Made by a program: the position numbers and the translations under genes
Notes under the pieces: model-generated
What the model was told of the DNA's origin: nothing
Seen by the model: the letters and a program-made list of their open reading frames with translations, nothing else
Databases searched by the model: none
DNA from: Faecalimicrobium dakarense
Lineage (GTDB): Bacteria; Bacillota; Clostridia; Peptostreptococcales; Peptostreptococcaceae
Direction of reading: 5' to 3'
Assembly (NCBI RefSeq): GCF_000499525.1
Contig: NZ_HG529329.1
Location: 47,308-111,307 of the forward strand
Length of the DNA stretch: 64,000 bases
Part shown: piece by piece, positions 7,531 to 16,604 of the stretch
Numbering within the stretch: the first letter of the stretch is position 1
Layout of the letters: each line of letters opens with the position of its first letter

Positions 7531-9018
7531 TTAATCTTCCTTAGATTCTAAACTTTTAGCATCTACAGTAGTACAGTTATTTTTATTTGCAACCAATGTA
7601 GAACCTAGTGCACCTGATATTAGTGCTTTAATATCTAAACCAACTGCACCTTCTAATCCCTTTATTACCTTATCTGTAGTAGTCATGATATCGCCTACCA
7701 TCTTGGCACCATTACCTTCACCATACATTGTTATACTATCTACGTTTGCTAATGGAGATGCTGCATTTTTAACTATCTCAGGTAATTTTTCGACTACCAT
7801 TTCTATTACTGCTGCCTGTTGCATCTTATTCATAGCATCTGCCTTTTTATCTAGACCTTCTGCCTCTGCTAATAGTTTAGCTTTTATAGCTTCCGCATCT
7901 GCTTTACCTACTGCACTTATACCTTCAGCCTTTTTTTGCTCTGCTACTAACTCTGCTTCTGCTTTGTCTTTTAATATTTCATATTCTTTTTTAGCTTTAT
8001 ATTGTTCTACATCGGCTTCTTTTTGCTTTTCATAAGCCTCTGCATCTGCCTCTTGCATTCTTTTATACTTATCTGCTTCTGCTTGTTTTTTGATTTCGGC
8101 TTCAAGTACTCTTTCTTTTACTAATGCTTCTTTTTCCCTTATAGCTATTGCCTTTTCTTGTTTTTCTATATCTGCATCAGCTCTAGTAGTCTCTAATCTC
8201 TTTCTTTGTACCTCTTCCGTTATCTTATATACAGCATCTGCTTCAGCTTTTTTCTCATCTTCTTTTATCTTTAATTCTGACTGTTTTAGAGCTAGTTCAT
8301 TATTTTTTATTGCTATATCTTGTTCTGCAGTTACCCTGGCATCATTGGCTTCTTTATCTGCTTTTGACTTAGCCCTAGCTATTTCTTTTTCAGAATTTGC
8401 TTTAGCTATTTCAGCATTTTTTTGTATAGTCACTATGTTGTCTATACCTAAATTTTCTATTACTTTATTATCATCTATAAAGTTTTGAACATTAAAACTT
8501 ATTAATTCTAACCCCATTGCATTTAAGTCTGGCTCTGCATTTTCTTTTACTGCCTCAGCAAACTTTTTTCTATCCTTTACCATATCCTCTAACTTCATTG
8601 TGCCTACTATCTCTCTAACATTTCCTTCTAGCACTTCCCTAGCTATACTAGCTATGTAGTTAGTATCTTTGCCTAAGAAGTTTTGAGATGATAATTTTAT
8701 TAAATCATCGCTACTTCCTACCTTTACGTTGACATTTGAATCTACCCTTACATTGATATAATCTGCAGTTGGCACTGTACTAGCGGTTTTAACGTCTATT
8801 TGTATTAATTGTAGTGCTAGTTCATCTTTTCTTTCTAAGAATGGTACTTTTATAGTGGCTCTTCCTATCACTACTCTAGGCTGTTTTCTAAGTCCAGAGA
8901 TTATAAAGGCTTTATCTGTTGGTGCTTTGACATAGCCTCTAGATACTAAAGCTAAAACTAAAACTAAAGCTACTGCACCTACTACCACTGGTATTAAAAT
9001 GGAACTATCAAAAAACAT
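7531..9018 (-). CDS. floT: Flotillin family (SPFH domain) membrane scaffold protein
   Basis: 495 residues. One N-terminal membrane segment (ILIPVVVGAVALVLVLALV) is followed by GYVKAPTDKAFIISGL, the SPFH/band-7 domain (about residues 30-200), then a long alanine/glutamate coiled coil with KADAEA-type repeats (about 210-400) and a C-terminal oligomerisation part (MVEKLPEIVKNAASPLANVDSITMYG). It matches B. subtilis YuaG/FloT in layout and length. Flotillins organise membrane microdomains. The ATG at 9018 is preferred over a TTG at 9021 because GGGGGG (9025-9030) is six bases upstream. No NfeD partner is adjacent, which is unusual. Confidence 0.92.
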   Translation of the reverse strand: MFFDSSILIPVVVGAVALVLVLALVSRGYVKAPTDKAFIISGLRKQPRVVIGRATIKVPFLERKDELALQLIQIDVKTASTVPTADYINVRVDSNVNVKVGSSDDLIKLSSQNFLGKDTNYIASIAREVLEGNVREIVGTMKLEDMVKDRKKFAEAVKENAEPDLNAMGLELISFNVQNFIDDNKVIENLGIDNIVTIQKNAEIAKANSEKEIARAKSKADKEANDARVTAEQDIAIKNNELALKQSELKIKEDEKKAEADAVYKITEEVQRKRLETTRADADIEKQEKAIAIREKEALVKERVLEAEIKKQAEADKYKRMQEADAEAYEKQKEADVEQYKAKKEYEILKDKAEAELVAEQKKAEGISAVGKADAEAIKAKLLAEAEGLDKKADAMNKMQQAAVIEMVVEKLPEIVKNAASPLANVDSITMYGEGNGAKMVGDIMTTTDKVIKGLEGAVGLDIKALISGALGSTLVANKNNCTTVDAKSLESKED

Positions 9019-9225
9019 CAAAATCCCCCCATTATTTTATTGTTTTAAGAGCTTACCCTTGTTTAAGTCTATGTATAATTAACATAATTTATTTTATATT
9101 TTATAATAAAGTGATCTGTTGACTTTGTATCTATTATTATCTTACATTATTTTCATAAATTTAGCTTTTTATGACTTAGAGCTAATAGTATAAATATATA
9201 GTCTATTACATTTATTTGAGCAAAA

Positions 9226-9256
9226 TTAAAAGCATAGGATTCAACCTATGCTTAAA
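9226..9256 (-). terminator. Terminator of ywbE
   Basis: AAGCATAGG (9230-9238) pairs with CCTATGCTT (9245-9253); minus-strand reading continues TTTAATTTTG. Confidence 0.7.
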
Positions 9257-9265
9257 TACTATTTT

Positions 9266-9460
9266 TTATATTTTTATTTCTTTAACCCTTCCAACAATGC
9301 CACTTTCAAGCATTACCTTAATTCCATGATGATGATTTGGTGAATTAGTAAGAATTCTTTTAACTATTCCTTCTGTTAACTTTCCGCTTCTTTGATCTTG
9401 CTTTTGTACTACAAAAACATTTGATCCTATTTTTATATCACTTCTTTTAGTTCCGTCCAT
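9266..9460 (-). CDS. ywbE: YwbE family protein (DUF2196)
   Basis: A 64-residue protein with the full YwbE pattern: RSDIKIGSNVFVVQKQDQRSGKLTEGIVKRILT, NSPNHHHGIKVMLESGIVGRVKEI. This small KOW/SH3-like fold protein is widely conserved; its function is unknown. The start is preceded by AGAGGT. It is followed by its own terminator and preceded by an unrelated hypothetical gene 56 bases away. Confidence 0.9.
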   Translation of the reverse strand: MDGTKRSDIKIGSNVFVVQKQDQRSGKLTEGIVKRILTNSPNHHHGIKVMLESGIVGRVKEIKI

Positions 9461-9516
9461 AATTTATACCTCTTGCTTTCTTGTAAGATATTTCTACATT
9501 TTATTGTATTTATCTT

Positions 9517-9864
9517 CTAGTAATTAATAATTAGTATTTTATCTGACTCCGTAGAATTAATTTCTAAAGAAAAATTATCTTCATCAATAATCATCTCATT
9601 AAAATTAGGATCATACCTTTCAAAGAGCTGCTTGCTTCTATAATTTTTTATCCCAGCCTCTTGCCATACTATAGTTATAGATTGTCTGTCTTTATTAAAT
9701 ACAACACGTACCGGAACATGTTTATCAAATATAACTTTTTTATCTGACTTTGAAATAGCCTTTATTCCTACGTCAAACTCACTACACTCAAAATCATGAA
9801 ATCTATGAAATGATTTTAACGAATTTAAACTATCTGATAATGTCTTTCCTTCTAATTTTGCCAC
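9517..9864 (-). CDS. Hypothetical protein, GTG start
   Basis: 115 residues starting GTG-GCA-AAA (MAKLEGKTLSD), supported by TAGGAGG seven bases upstream. Predicted mainly beta with alternating charged and hydrophobic strands (KVIFDKHVPVRVVFNKDRQSITIVW, FSLEINSTESDKILIINY). No membrane or signal segment and no family recognised. Probably cytoplasmic. Confidence 0.6.
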   Translation of the reverse strand: MAKLEGKTLSDSLNSLKSFHRFHDFECSEFDVGIKAISKSDKKVIFDKHVPVRVVFNKDRQSITIVWQEAGIKNYRSKQLFERYDPNFNEMIIDEDNFSLEINSTESDKILIINY

Positions 9865-9975
9865 GGTGATTCCTCCTAATATAGTTTATTCTCTTATTAT
9901 ATTTCCATCTTTTATAGGCATATACTTTTACCATTATAGTACACTTTGAATACATTTTATACACTATCTTTAAAG

Positions 9976-10014
9976 ATAACAAATGCACAGGTATTTATCT
10001 AGTGCATTTGTTAT
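9976..10014. repeat. Perfect 13-bp inverted repeat
   Basis: ATAACAAATGCAC (9976-9988) and GTGCATTTGTTAT (10002-10014) flank a 13-base loop. Neither strand has a clear U tract. It sits just 5' of the ADP-ribosylglycohydrolase remnant, at the junction where that gene is truncated. Confidence 0.5.
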
Positions 10015-10058
10015 AATTTATTAACTTATTTTCATTGCACATAATTATCTTGAATTAA

Positions 10059-10298
10059 GAATATTGCTTAGGTGAAGAATCCTCAGCTATAGCTATTTAC
10101 TGTGCATTAAAGTATAGTGATAATTTTATGAATGGATTAGTAGCTTCAGTAAACCATGATGGTGATAGCGATAGTACTGGTGCAATTACTCGAAATATTT
10201 TAGGGGCTTATCTAGGAGTCGATAAAATTCCATCTGATTGGATTTGTAACATAGAGCTGAATGAGTTCTATCAAATGACTTATACAATGGATATGTAG
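10059..10298 (+). pseudogene. ADP-ribosylglycohydrolase C-terminal remnant
   Basis: The open frame after the TAA at 10056-10058 encodes 79 residues without a start: [17 protein letters not shown], then [25 protein letters not shown] and a tail to TAG at 10298. The [12 protein letters not shown] motif is the Mg2+-binding C-terminal motif of ADP-ribosylglycohydrolase (DraG/ARH) proteins. The usual first ~200 residues, including the N-terminal metal motif, are missing. It is therefore a 5'-truncated relic, and it points toward the DnaC relic on the other strand. Confidence 0.85.
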
Positions 10299-10310
10299 TA
10301 ATCTTTATAT

Positions 10311-10511
10311 TTATTTTCCATAAATCCTATAATTCAACCTCTTCCCCCTAATCTCAACCCTATACCCCTTACACATCTCAATCAATCTACTACCAATAGC
10401 CTCATCAATCTCAATTAATTCCTCAAAGCTCTTCTCACTACTAACAATAACAGGCAAATTATTAAAATACCTATGATTAACAAGCTCAAAAACAATATTA
10501 ATATTGTTCAT
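10311..10511 (-). pseudogene. Truncated DnaC/DnaI-type helicase loader, C-terminal fragment
   Basis: The 66 codons read ...ELVNHRYFNNLPVIVSSEKS, then IDEAIGSRLIEMCKGYRVEI and RGKRLNYRIY, the C-terminal third of phage-type DnaC/IstB-like ATPases (sensor 2 region). The Walker A and B parts are absent and no ribosome binding site precedes the first ATG. It is a relic of a prophage or related element, only 13 bases from the ADP-ribosylglycohydrolase relic. Confidence 0.8.
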
Positions 10512-10540
10512 TTAATCTGCTTGATAAATTGAAATTTATC

Positions 10541-10960
10541 TTATTCTTCTGTGATATATTTCATATTATCAAAATGATAAATTTCAATAATAAATTCTTT
10601 AGTCATATCTTCTTCGTATATATACCCTGAAAATTTTGATTGATTATAGCCATAAGTTTCATCAATAATCTCTAAATCGATGTTATTAAACTTTTCTGAG
10701 AAATCTTGCAAACTAAACCTTTCTCCTGAAAATTTCCCAAAATCATCTTCTAAATCAAATATACATACAGAACAATAATCTAAATCAACATTATTAAACT
10801 CTATGTAACCCTTTATTAGCTCACAATCATTATCTATTTTATAGTAACCTTCACTAAAATGCATCATTACTTTATCTGAGACTATATTAATCTTGTTAAC
10901 TCTTGCATCGTGCAAACTATATGGTAAATCTATAATATTTTTACGCTCTATTTCTTTCAT
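10541..10960 (-). CDS. Hypothetical acidic protein (immunity-protein-like composition)
   Basis: 139 residues from the ATG at 10960, which has GTTGAGGTG upstream; a GTG six bases earlier lies inside the binding site. The sequence is rich in Asp/Glu and aromatic residues (LPYSLHDARVNKINIVSDKVMMHF, YIYEEDMTKEFIIEIYHF). Small acidic stand-alone proteins next to phage relics are often immunity proteins of polymorphic toxins, but no toxin is adjacent. Function not recognised. Confidence 0.55.
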   Translation of the reverse strand: MKEIERKNIIDLPYSLHDARVNKINIVSDKVMMHFSEGYYKIDNDCELIKGYIEFNNVDLDYCSVCIFDLEDDFGKFSGERFSLQDFSEKFNNIDLEIIDETYGYNQSKFSGYIYEEDMTKEFIIEIYHFDNMKYITEE

Positions 10961-11130
10961 AAACACCTCAACAAAATTAAATTTTTCTATTTTATTAACC
11001 TCCTTACAAATTCCTATTTATCTATATGATATCAAAATATTTTTATTTCACATTATATAACAATTGTGACCTTTGTTATATTATAATGCTCTTTAAATAA
11101 TTTATATACAAAAAATCTATTTATTAAATA

Positions 11131-11162
11131 TAAAAAGAGATCCATAATGGATCTCTTTGTTT
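11131..11162 (-). terminator. Terminator of murJ
   Basis: AAAGAGATCCA pairs with TGGATCTCTTT around a short TAA loop; the minus-strand side continues TTTATATTTA. Confidence 0.85.
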
Positions 11163-11166
11163 TTCA

Positions 11167-12714
11167 TTATGCTCTTTTTAATTTTTTCATAACCATATTC
11201 TTAAGCATCTTAACTTCTCTAACCTTAAACTTACTAATAAGTATACCATAAACAACTGCACCTACTAGCACAGATATACCAGTAGCTATAACATCTTGAA
11301 TAAATCCAACTCCTAATATATTACTTGATAACTTATACATAAAGTATGTTGCAACACCCATTACTATAGAAGCTATTAAAGACTTTATAAAAGTTCTAAT
11401 TATTCTATCTTGTCCATAGTACTCCATCTTTTTCTTTAATCCTCTAAATAATAATAGTATACATATTATAGAAGATAAACTAGTAGCAAGTGCTAGTCCA
11501 CCAAGACCAAATACTTTCATTAATGTAATATCAAAGAATATGTTAGCAACCACTGCAATTATCCCATTTATCATAGGTGTTTTAGTATCCTTTAATGAAT
11601 AGTACACTTTGCTTAGTATATCTCTAAGGCCATAAGCAATCATACCAACAGAGTAACATATAAGGGCAATTGCAGTCATTTGAGTAGACTTATCATCAAA
11701 AGCCCCTCTTTCAAATAATATTCTAACTATAGGAGTCGCAAGTACTATAGCTCCAACAGTTATAGGAAGTATTATTAAACTTACACAGTTTACACTAGTT
11801 GATACTGCATCTGCAAACTTTCTGTTATCATTATTAGTAGATAATTTTGAAAGTGTAGGATATATAACAGAACCTATACTAGTTATAAATAGTCCTAAAA
11901 CAAAGAAATTAAGCTTATTCGCACTGTTTAGTGCAGCTATAACCCCATCACCTAGGCTTGAAGCTAAACTTCTATCTACCATAGCATTGACTTGATTTAC
12001 AGCAACACCTATTAAAACAGGAAGTATTAGCCATATCATCTTTTTAAAATACTTGTCTTTAAAATTAACTACAGGCTTAAACTTATATCCACGCTTTATA
12101 GCAAAAGGTACTTGGAATAAAAATTGTGAAGCCATACCTATAAGGGCTCCTACTGCTAGTATATAGAATTCACCTGTAATACCACCAATTACCATAGATA
12201 TAATTATTATAATATTATTTGGAAGTTGCACCATACCAGGTATAGTGAAGTTTCCTTGTATTTGTAAGTAAGCAGTCATAATATTGCTAAGGCCTATAAA
12301 TAAAACACCAACTATTATTATTCTTACAAACTCAACAGTCATTGCTAACTTTTCACCAGTAAAACTAATAGCAAATAACTTTACTATAGGCTCGGCAAAT
12401 ATATAACCAAATATACTTAAAAATATACTTATTATACTAACTATACATAATATATTATTTGCAAATATTTGAGCTCTTTTTTGTCCACCATTTTCAAGTG
12501 CTTCTTGATAAAGCGGTATAAATGTCGTAGAAAGTGCAACCCCAACAGCAGCAAACACCACAACCGGTATATTCATAGCTGTTACATATATATCACTTTG
12601 TGCACTAGTCCCATAAAAATACATTAGGACTATATCTCTAGTAAATCCTAATATTTTAGATAGCATAGTAACTACCATAAGCCAAAATGCTGATTTTGCT
12701 AAATTATTACTCAT
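11167..12714 (-). CDS. murJ: Lipid II flippase MurJ (MviN family)
   Basis: 515 residues, about 14 membrane segments. The N-terminal SAFWLMVVTMLSKILGFTRD and YFYGTSAQSDIYVTAMNIP segments are the MurJ/MviN signature, with conserved charged residues in the central cavity region. MurJ moves lipid-linked peptidoglycan precursor across the cytoplasmic membrane. The ATG at 12714 follows GGAGGA; an upstream ATG at 12726 lacks a site. The basic C-terminus (MVMKKLKRA) is cytoplasmic. It is monocistronic with its own terminator. Confidence 0.93.
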   Translation of the reverse strand: MSNNLAKSAFWLMVVTMLSKILGFTRDIVLMYFYGTSAQSDIYVTAMNIPVVVFAAVGVALSTTFIPLYQEALENGGQKRAQIFANNILCIVSIISIFLSIFGYIFAEPIVKLFAISFTGEKLAMTVEFVRIIIVGVLFIGLSNIMTAYLQIQGNFTIPGMVQLPNNIIIIISMVIGGITGEFYILAVGALIGMASQFLFQVPFAIKRGYKFKPVVNFKDKYFKKMIWLILPVLIGVAVNQVNAMVDRSLASSLGDGVIAALNSANKLNFFVLGLFITSIGSVIYPTLSKLSTNNDNRKFADAVSTSVNCVSLIILPITVGAIVLATPIVRILFERGAFDDKSTQMTAIALICYSVGMIAYGLRDILSKVYYSLKDTKTPMINGIIAVVANIFFDITLMKVFGLGGLALATSLSSIICILLLFRGLKKKMEYYGQDRIIRTFIKSLIASIVMGVATYFMYKLSSNILGVGFIQDVIATGISVLVGAVVYGILISKFKVREVKMLKNMVMKKLKRA

Positions 12715-12849
12715 AAAATCCTCCATGGAGCTTATAATTATTTTTTATTGTCAATATTCCTAGTATATCATTAGATTAATTTTTTGAAAATAATTTTATT
12801 TATATAAATATAAACTTTCCGATTTCTGTTAAATTATTTATATTTCTAA

Positions 12850-13461
12850 CTAAAAATATACTCTACTAATAATTATATTTGAATCTTCATTTGAACTATT
12901 GCAGATACTAATACTATCTTTATTAATATTTGTATCCGTGGTAGATACAAATAAATCTTCCTCATATAAACCAATATTTTCTTCTAGTTCTATAACTACG
13001 CTACCATTTACACAATATAAAACATTGGCTACTTTGTCCCATCTTTCATCTTTATACAATTCAATATTCTTTCTACTTCCTCTTTTAATCTCAATATGTT
13101 CTAAACTTCCATCACAACCATTATTCATCATAAGATTAAAATCAGTTACTTTTCCATAGCTTCTAGTGGTCCAATCCCCACTAAATCTGTCTTTATCAAA
13201 TCTACTTAACTTAGTATTATGATGACCTTCGTGTTCTAATTCTAATTCTCCATCTATAATCATTATTTCTCTATTTATACCAGGTAACTGTGTGAATACT
13301 GACTCTTCTACTTCTACCTTTGCTGAACTTATTCTAAATAAAAACTCCATCTTACTGTACTGTGATTCTTCTGGGTATATGTATAACTGAGTAGTAGTTC
13401 CTCCAGACCATGTGCTTGTTTTATATTCATCTTTTCTTATTACTTTTATCTCATTGTCCAT
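12850..13461 (-). CDS. hutD: HutD family protein
   Basis: 203 residues from an ATG with AGGAGG upstream. The cupin-fold HutD pattern is visible: KTSTWSGGTTTQLYIYPEES, FLFRISSAKVEVEESVFTQLPG, IMIIDGELELEHEGHH, FSGDWTTRSYGKVTDFNLM. HutD is linked to histidine utilisation in other bacteria, probably as a formylglutamate- or urocanate-sensing cupin, but its role is not settled. Here no hut enzymes are present; instead it follows the glutamate/Na+ symporter gene gltS, consistent with histidine-to-glutamate metabolism (inference). Confidence 0.87.
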   Translation of the reverse strand: MDNEIKVIRKDEYKTSTWSGGTTTQLYIYPEESQYSKMEFLFRISSAKVEVEESVFTQLPGINREIMIIDGELELEHEGHHNTKLSRFDKDRFSGDWTTRSYGKVTDFNLMMNNGCDGSLEHIEIKRGSRKNIELYKDERWDKVANVLYCVNGSVVIELEENIGLYEEDLFVSTTDTNINKDSISICNSSNEDSNIIISRVYF

Positions 13462-13480
13462 TATTAACCCTCCTAAAATT

Positions 13481-13514
13481 ATAGCCATTCATATTTTAAT
13501 ATACGAATGGCTAT
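13481..13514 (-). terminator. Intercistronic hairpin between gltS and hutD
   Basis: ATAGCCATTC (13481-13490) pairs with GAATGGCTAT (13505-13514). In the minus direction it is followed by AATTTT and then the hutD ribosome binding site. It may end most gltS transcripts or act as a leader hairpin for hutD. Confidence 0.6.
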
Positions 13515-13541
13515 TTATTATATATATTTCTTGCTTAAGTA

Positions 13542-14798
13542 TTAACTAAAGAAATTTATAAACGTTACTATAGTAGGTATAGCGAATAAATCTATTAAAA
13601 ATGCACCTACTAATGGAACTATTAACATTGCTTTTGTAGAATTTCCATATCTAGATGTTACTGAATTTATATTAGCCAATGCATTTGGTGTAGCTCCTAA
13701 ACCATGACCTAAAAATCCTGCAACCATTATTGCTGCATCAAAGTTTTTACCTAATAATCTAAATACAACAAATGCACCAAATAAAGCTATAAATGCAACT
13801 TGAGCTACAACTATAATAATCATTGGTCCTGCTAAGTCTGCTAGTTCCCATAGCTTCATAGTCATAAGTGCCATTGTTAGGAATATTGATAAGCATACAT
13901 TGCTTATTATATCTACTGTATATAAATCTAAATTTACAAGTTTTAATTTATCATTTAGATTTCTAAATATTACTGCTATAAACATTGCTCCAACGTATCC
14001 TGGAAGAACAATATCTGTTATATTAGTAAACCACGTACTAACTACTGTTCCTATTGTCATACATGATGCTATGACAGTAATTTGTACAATCATTGTATTT
14101 GAGTTGAAAGATTCACTAATTTTTATACCAGCAACTTCTTCTGCTGATACTCCTCCTCCAACTGAATTCCCACTATCTTTAGAAGTTATATCTTCTGTAG
14201 GTCTTAAATTATATTTATCTATTAAGTATCTTGATATTGGGCCGCCTATAAGTCCACCACATACTACTCCAAAAGTTGCAGCTGCCATACCTATAGTTGC
14301 TGCACCAGTAACTCCTAAAGATTCTACTGTTGCACCAAAAGATGCTGCTGCTCCATGTCCTCCTTCCATAGATGCTGCTCCACACATTATCCCTATTAAA
14401 GGGTCTATTCCTGTTAATTTTGCTCCTATTACTCCTACTAAATTTTGTGCTACTGATAAAACACCACACAATAACCAGTAAACTATAAGTAGTTTACCTC
14501 CTTTTTTAACTAATGCAAAACTTGCACCTAATCCAACCGTTGTGAAAAATGTTATCATGAAAGGTGATTGAAGAGTCGTATCCATAGATATATTTAAGAT
14601 ATTGCTAGCTTTTAGAATTAATACTATGATTGCTACTAAAAGTCCTCCAACTACGGGTCCTGGTATACAGAACTTTTCTAGAATTGTAATTTTCTTTTTA
14701 ATAAAGTTACCAAATAATAACATTAAGGATGCCAAAGCCACAGTTGCTATCATGTCTAGGTTAACAGTCCTTAACCCATCTACAACTTCAAAACTCAT
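13542..14798 (-). CDS. gltS: Sodium/glutamate symporter GltS
   Basis: 418 residues with the two inverted membrane halves of GltS: IATVALASLMLLFGNFIKKK, IPGPVVGGLL, and the pore-loop GGHGAAASFG in half one, with GFLGHGLGATPNALANINSV in half two. It imports glutamate with Na+. Start supported by AAAGGAG upstream. hutD follows 80 bases downstream past a hairpin. Length is close to the E. coli protein (401). Confidence 0.93.
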   Translation of the reverse strand: MSFEVVDGLRTVNLDMIATVALASLMLLFGNFIKKKITILEKFCIPGPVVGGLLVAIIVLILKASNILNISMDTTLQSPFMITFFTTVGLGASFALVKKGGKLLIVYWLLCGVLSVAQNLVGVIGAKLTGIDPLIGIMCGAASMEGGHGAAASFGATVESLGVTGAATIGMAAATFGVVCGGLIGGPISRYLIDKYNLRPTEDITSKDSGNSVGGGVSAEEVAGIKISESFNSNTMIVQITVIASCMTIGTVVSTWFTNITDIVLPGYVGAMFIAVIFRNLNDKLKLVNLDLYTVDIISNVCLSIFLTMALMTMKLWELADLAGPMIIIVVAQVAFIALFGAFVVFRLLGKNFDAAIMVAGFLGHGLGATPNALANINSVTSRYGNSTKAMLIVPLVGAFLIDLFAIPTIVTFINFFS

Positions 14799-14921
14799 AA
14801 AACTTCTCCTTTACTTTTATTATTGTAATTATATAAATACAATTAGTATATTCACTAATAATCTACAAATTCCTTTTAATTAAAACATTTATTTTATTCA
14901 TACTCTTATATTTTGTTTTAT

Positions 14922-14973
14922 CTATACTCAATATGGTACAAATCCACTTCAAATTTAATACTATAGAGTATAG
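14922..14973 (+). promoter_or_regulatory. Inverted repeat upstream of the ABC importer operon
   Basis: CTATACTC (14922-14929) and GAGTATAG (14966-14973) are separated by 36 bases, about 27 bases upstream of the TTG start. It could be an operator or a leader stem. No TPP, SAM or other known riboswitch core was recognised. Confidence 0.3.
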
Positions 14974-14999
14974 TTCCAATTTCAAATGGGGGTGACAAC

Positions 15000-15752
15000 T
15001 TGGGTAATATAGTACAAGTCAAAAATCTTTCGATGACTTTCTACAACAAAGAAGGCGAACTACAGGTTCTAAATGATATGAACTTTTCTTTAGAAGAAGG
15101 AGAAATTTTAACACTTCTTGGCCCTTCTGGGTGTGGAAAGTCAACAATTTTAAACATTCTGACAAAACTTTTAAAACCAACTAATGGAGATGTAGTCGTA
15201 AATGGAAATATTGGATATATGTTTCAAAAGGACCATCTACTAGAATGGAGAAACATAATGGATAATATAACATTAGGTCTTGAAATCCAAAAGAAAAAAA
15301 CACCTGAAGCAATAGCTAGAGTTGAAGAGCTTTTAAAAACTTATGGGCTTTGGGAGTTTAGAAATATGTTTCCAAAAGAACTGTCTGGTGGTATGAGACA
15401 AAGAGTTGCTCTTATTCGTACTCTTTCAGTAAATCCTGATATTTTACTTCTTGATGAGCCTTTCTCTGCACTTGATTATCAAACAAGACTTTTAGTAAGT
15501 GATGATGTTTATAAGATTATAAGAAATGAAAATAAATCTGCAATTTTAGTTACACATGATATATCTGAAGCTATTAGTATGTCAGATAAAGTAGCAGTAC
15601 TATCTAAACGACCTTCTACTGTAAAAGATATATACACTATAAATCTTCGTGAAGATAAGGATTTAACACCTCTTCAAACACGTAAAGTTCCAAAGTTCCA
15701 AGACTACTTCGATAAGTTATGGAAGGAGTTTGATTCTAATGAGGTTAAGTAA
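15000..15752 (+). CDS. ABC importer ATP-binding subunit (SsuB/TauB/ThiZ type)
   Basis: 250 residues starting at TTG with GGGGGTGA upstream. All ABC motifs are present: Walker A GPSGCGKST, Q-loop MFQKDHLLEW, signature LSGGMRQRVA, Walker B ILLLDEPFSAL and H-loop VTHD. It powers an importer of the nitrate/sulfonate/thiamine-precursor family. The permease start overlaps its 3' end by 14 bases, showing translational coupling. The substrate cannot be named from sequence. Confidence 0.9.
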   Translation: MGNIVQVKNLSMTFYNKEGELQVLNDMNFSLEEGEILTLLGPSGCGKSTILNILTKLLKPTNGDVVVNGNIGYMFQKDHLLEWRNIMDNITLGLEIQKKKTPEAIARVEELLKTYGLWEFRNMFPKELSGGMRQRVALIRTLSVNPDILLLDEPFSALDYQTRLLVSDDVYKIIRNENKSAILVTHDISEAISMSDKVAVLSKRPSTVKDIYTINLREDKDLTPLQTRKVPKFQDYFDKLWKEFDSNEVK

Positions 15753-16542
15753 AGATTCTCAAGGTTATTTAGATTATATCAAAAAGACTAAAGTCGAAAA
15801 ACGAAATGTATTATTCTTTCAAATAATTATATTAGTAGGCTTTTTAGTTTTATGGGAAGTTCTTGCAAATTACAATATTATAAATACATTCTTATTTAGT
15901 AAGCCAAGTGATATATATCACTTATTTATGAAATATATCCAAAATGGCCAGCTTCTAGAACATGTATGGGTGTCAGTTTATGAAACTTTACTTGGACTTG
16001 TAATTGGTACAGTTCTTGGTATATTAGTAGCAATAGCACTATGGTGGTCTAAAAAGTTATCAAAGATACTAGATCCATTTTTAGTTGTATTAAATGCTCT
16101 TCCTAAAACTGCCTTAGCTCCTATTATTATAGTTTGGGCTGGAGCTGGAATTTCAGGTATAGTTGTAACTGCTGTTACTATTTCAGTAGTTGTTACAATT
16201 CTATCAGCTTATCAATACTTTATAAGTGTTGATGAGGAAAAAGTTAAAATGCTTAAAAGCTTTGGGGCAAAAAAACATCAAGTATTATTTAAACTAATAC
16301 TTCCTGCAAATATAGGAAACCTTATAAATCTTACTAAAATAAATATTGGTATGGCATGGGTTGGTGTTATAGTAGGAGAGTTCTTAGTTTCTAGAAGTGG
16401 TATTGGATATCTAATCGTTTATGGTAGCCAAGTATTTAAATTAGATTTAGTTATGATGGGAGTATTTGTTTTAGCATTTTGTGCTTGGGTTATGTATGAA
16501 ATTTTAAATATTGTTGAAAAAATATATAATTCAAGAAGATAG
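15739..16542 (+). CDS. ABC importer permease (SsuC/TauC/ThiX type)
   Basis: 267 residues, about six membrane segments. The cytoplasmic coupling (EAA) loop is visible as MLKSFGAKKHQVLFKLILPANIGNLI. Start chosen at ATG 15739, with AAGGAG 10 bases upstream, rather than TTG 15730 which touches the binding site. It overlaps the ATPase gene and precedes the lipoprotein gene by 160 bases. Confidence 0.9.
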   Translation: MRLSKDSQGYLDYIKKTKVEKRNVLFFQIIILVGFLVLWEVLANYNIINTFLFSKPSDIYHLFMKYIQNGQLLEHVWVSVYETLLGLVIGTVLGILVAIALWWSKKLSKILDPFLVVLNALPKTALAPIIIVWAGAGISGIVVTAVTISVVVTILSAYQYFISVDEEKVKMLKSFGAKKHQVLFKLILPANIGNLINLTKINIGMAWVGVIVGEFLVSRSGIGYLIVYGSQVFKLDLVMMGVFVLAFCAWVMYEILNIVEKIYNSRR

Positions 16543-16604
16543 ATATTTATTTTATATATAAAATATAAATTTTAAATAATAAAATTAATCTTTTAAATTA
16601 TTGA

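Noticed and set aside
7685..8488. Two long plus-strand open frames opposite the flotillin gene
   Set aside because: They are Ser/Ala-rich mirror frames of the flotillin coiled coil with no ribosome binding sites.
10311..10511. Functional small protein of 66 residues
   Set aside because: It is the C-terminal end of a DnaC-type ATPase with no ribosome binding site; a truncation is the simpler reading.
13900..14481. 193-codon plus-strand frame opposite gltS
   Set aside because: Low-complexity Thr/Pro/Ala composition and no start signal; it is the antisense of a clear GltS protein.
14799..14999. TPP riboswitch before the ABC importer, since the binding protein is THI5-like
   Set aside because: The conserved CTGAGA and ACCTGA-type core of the thi-box is absent; only a weak inverted repeat is seen.
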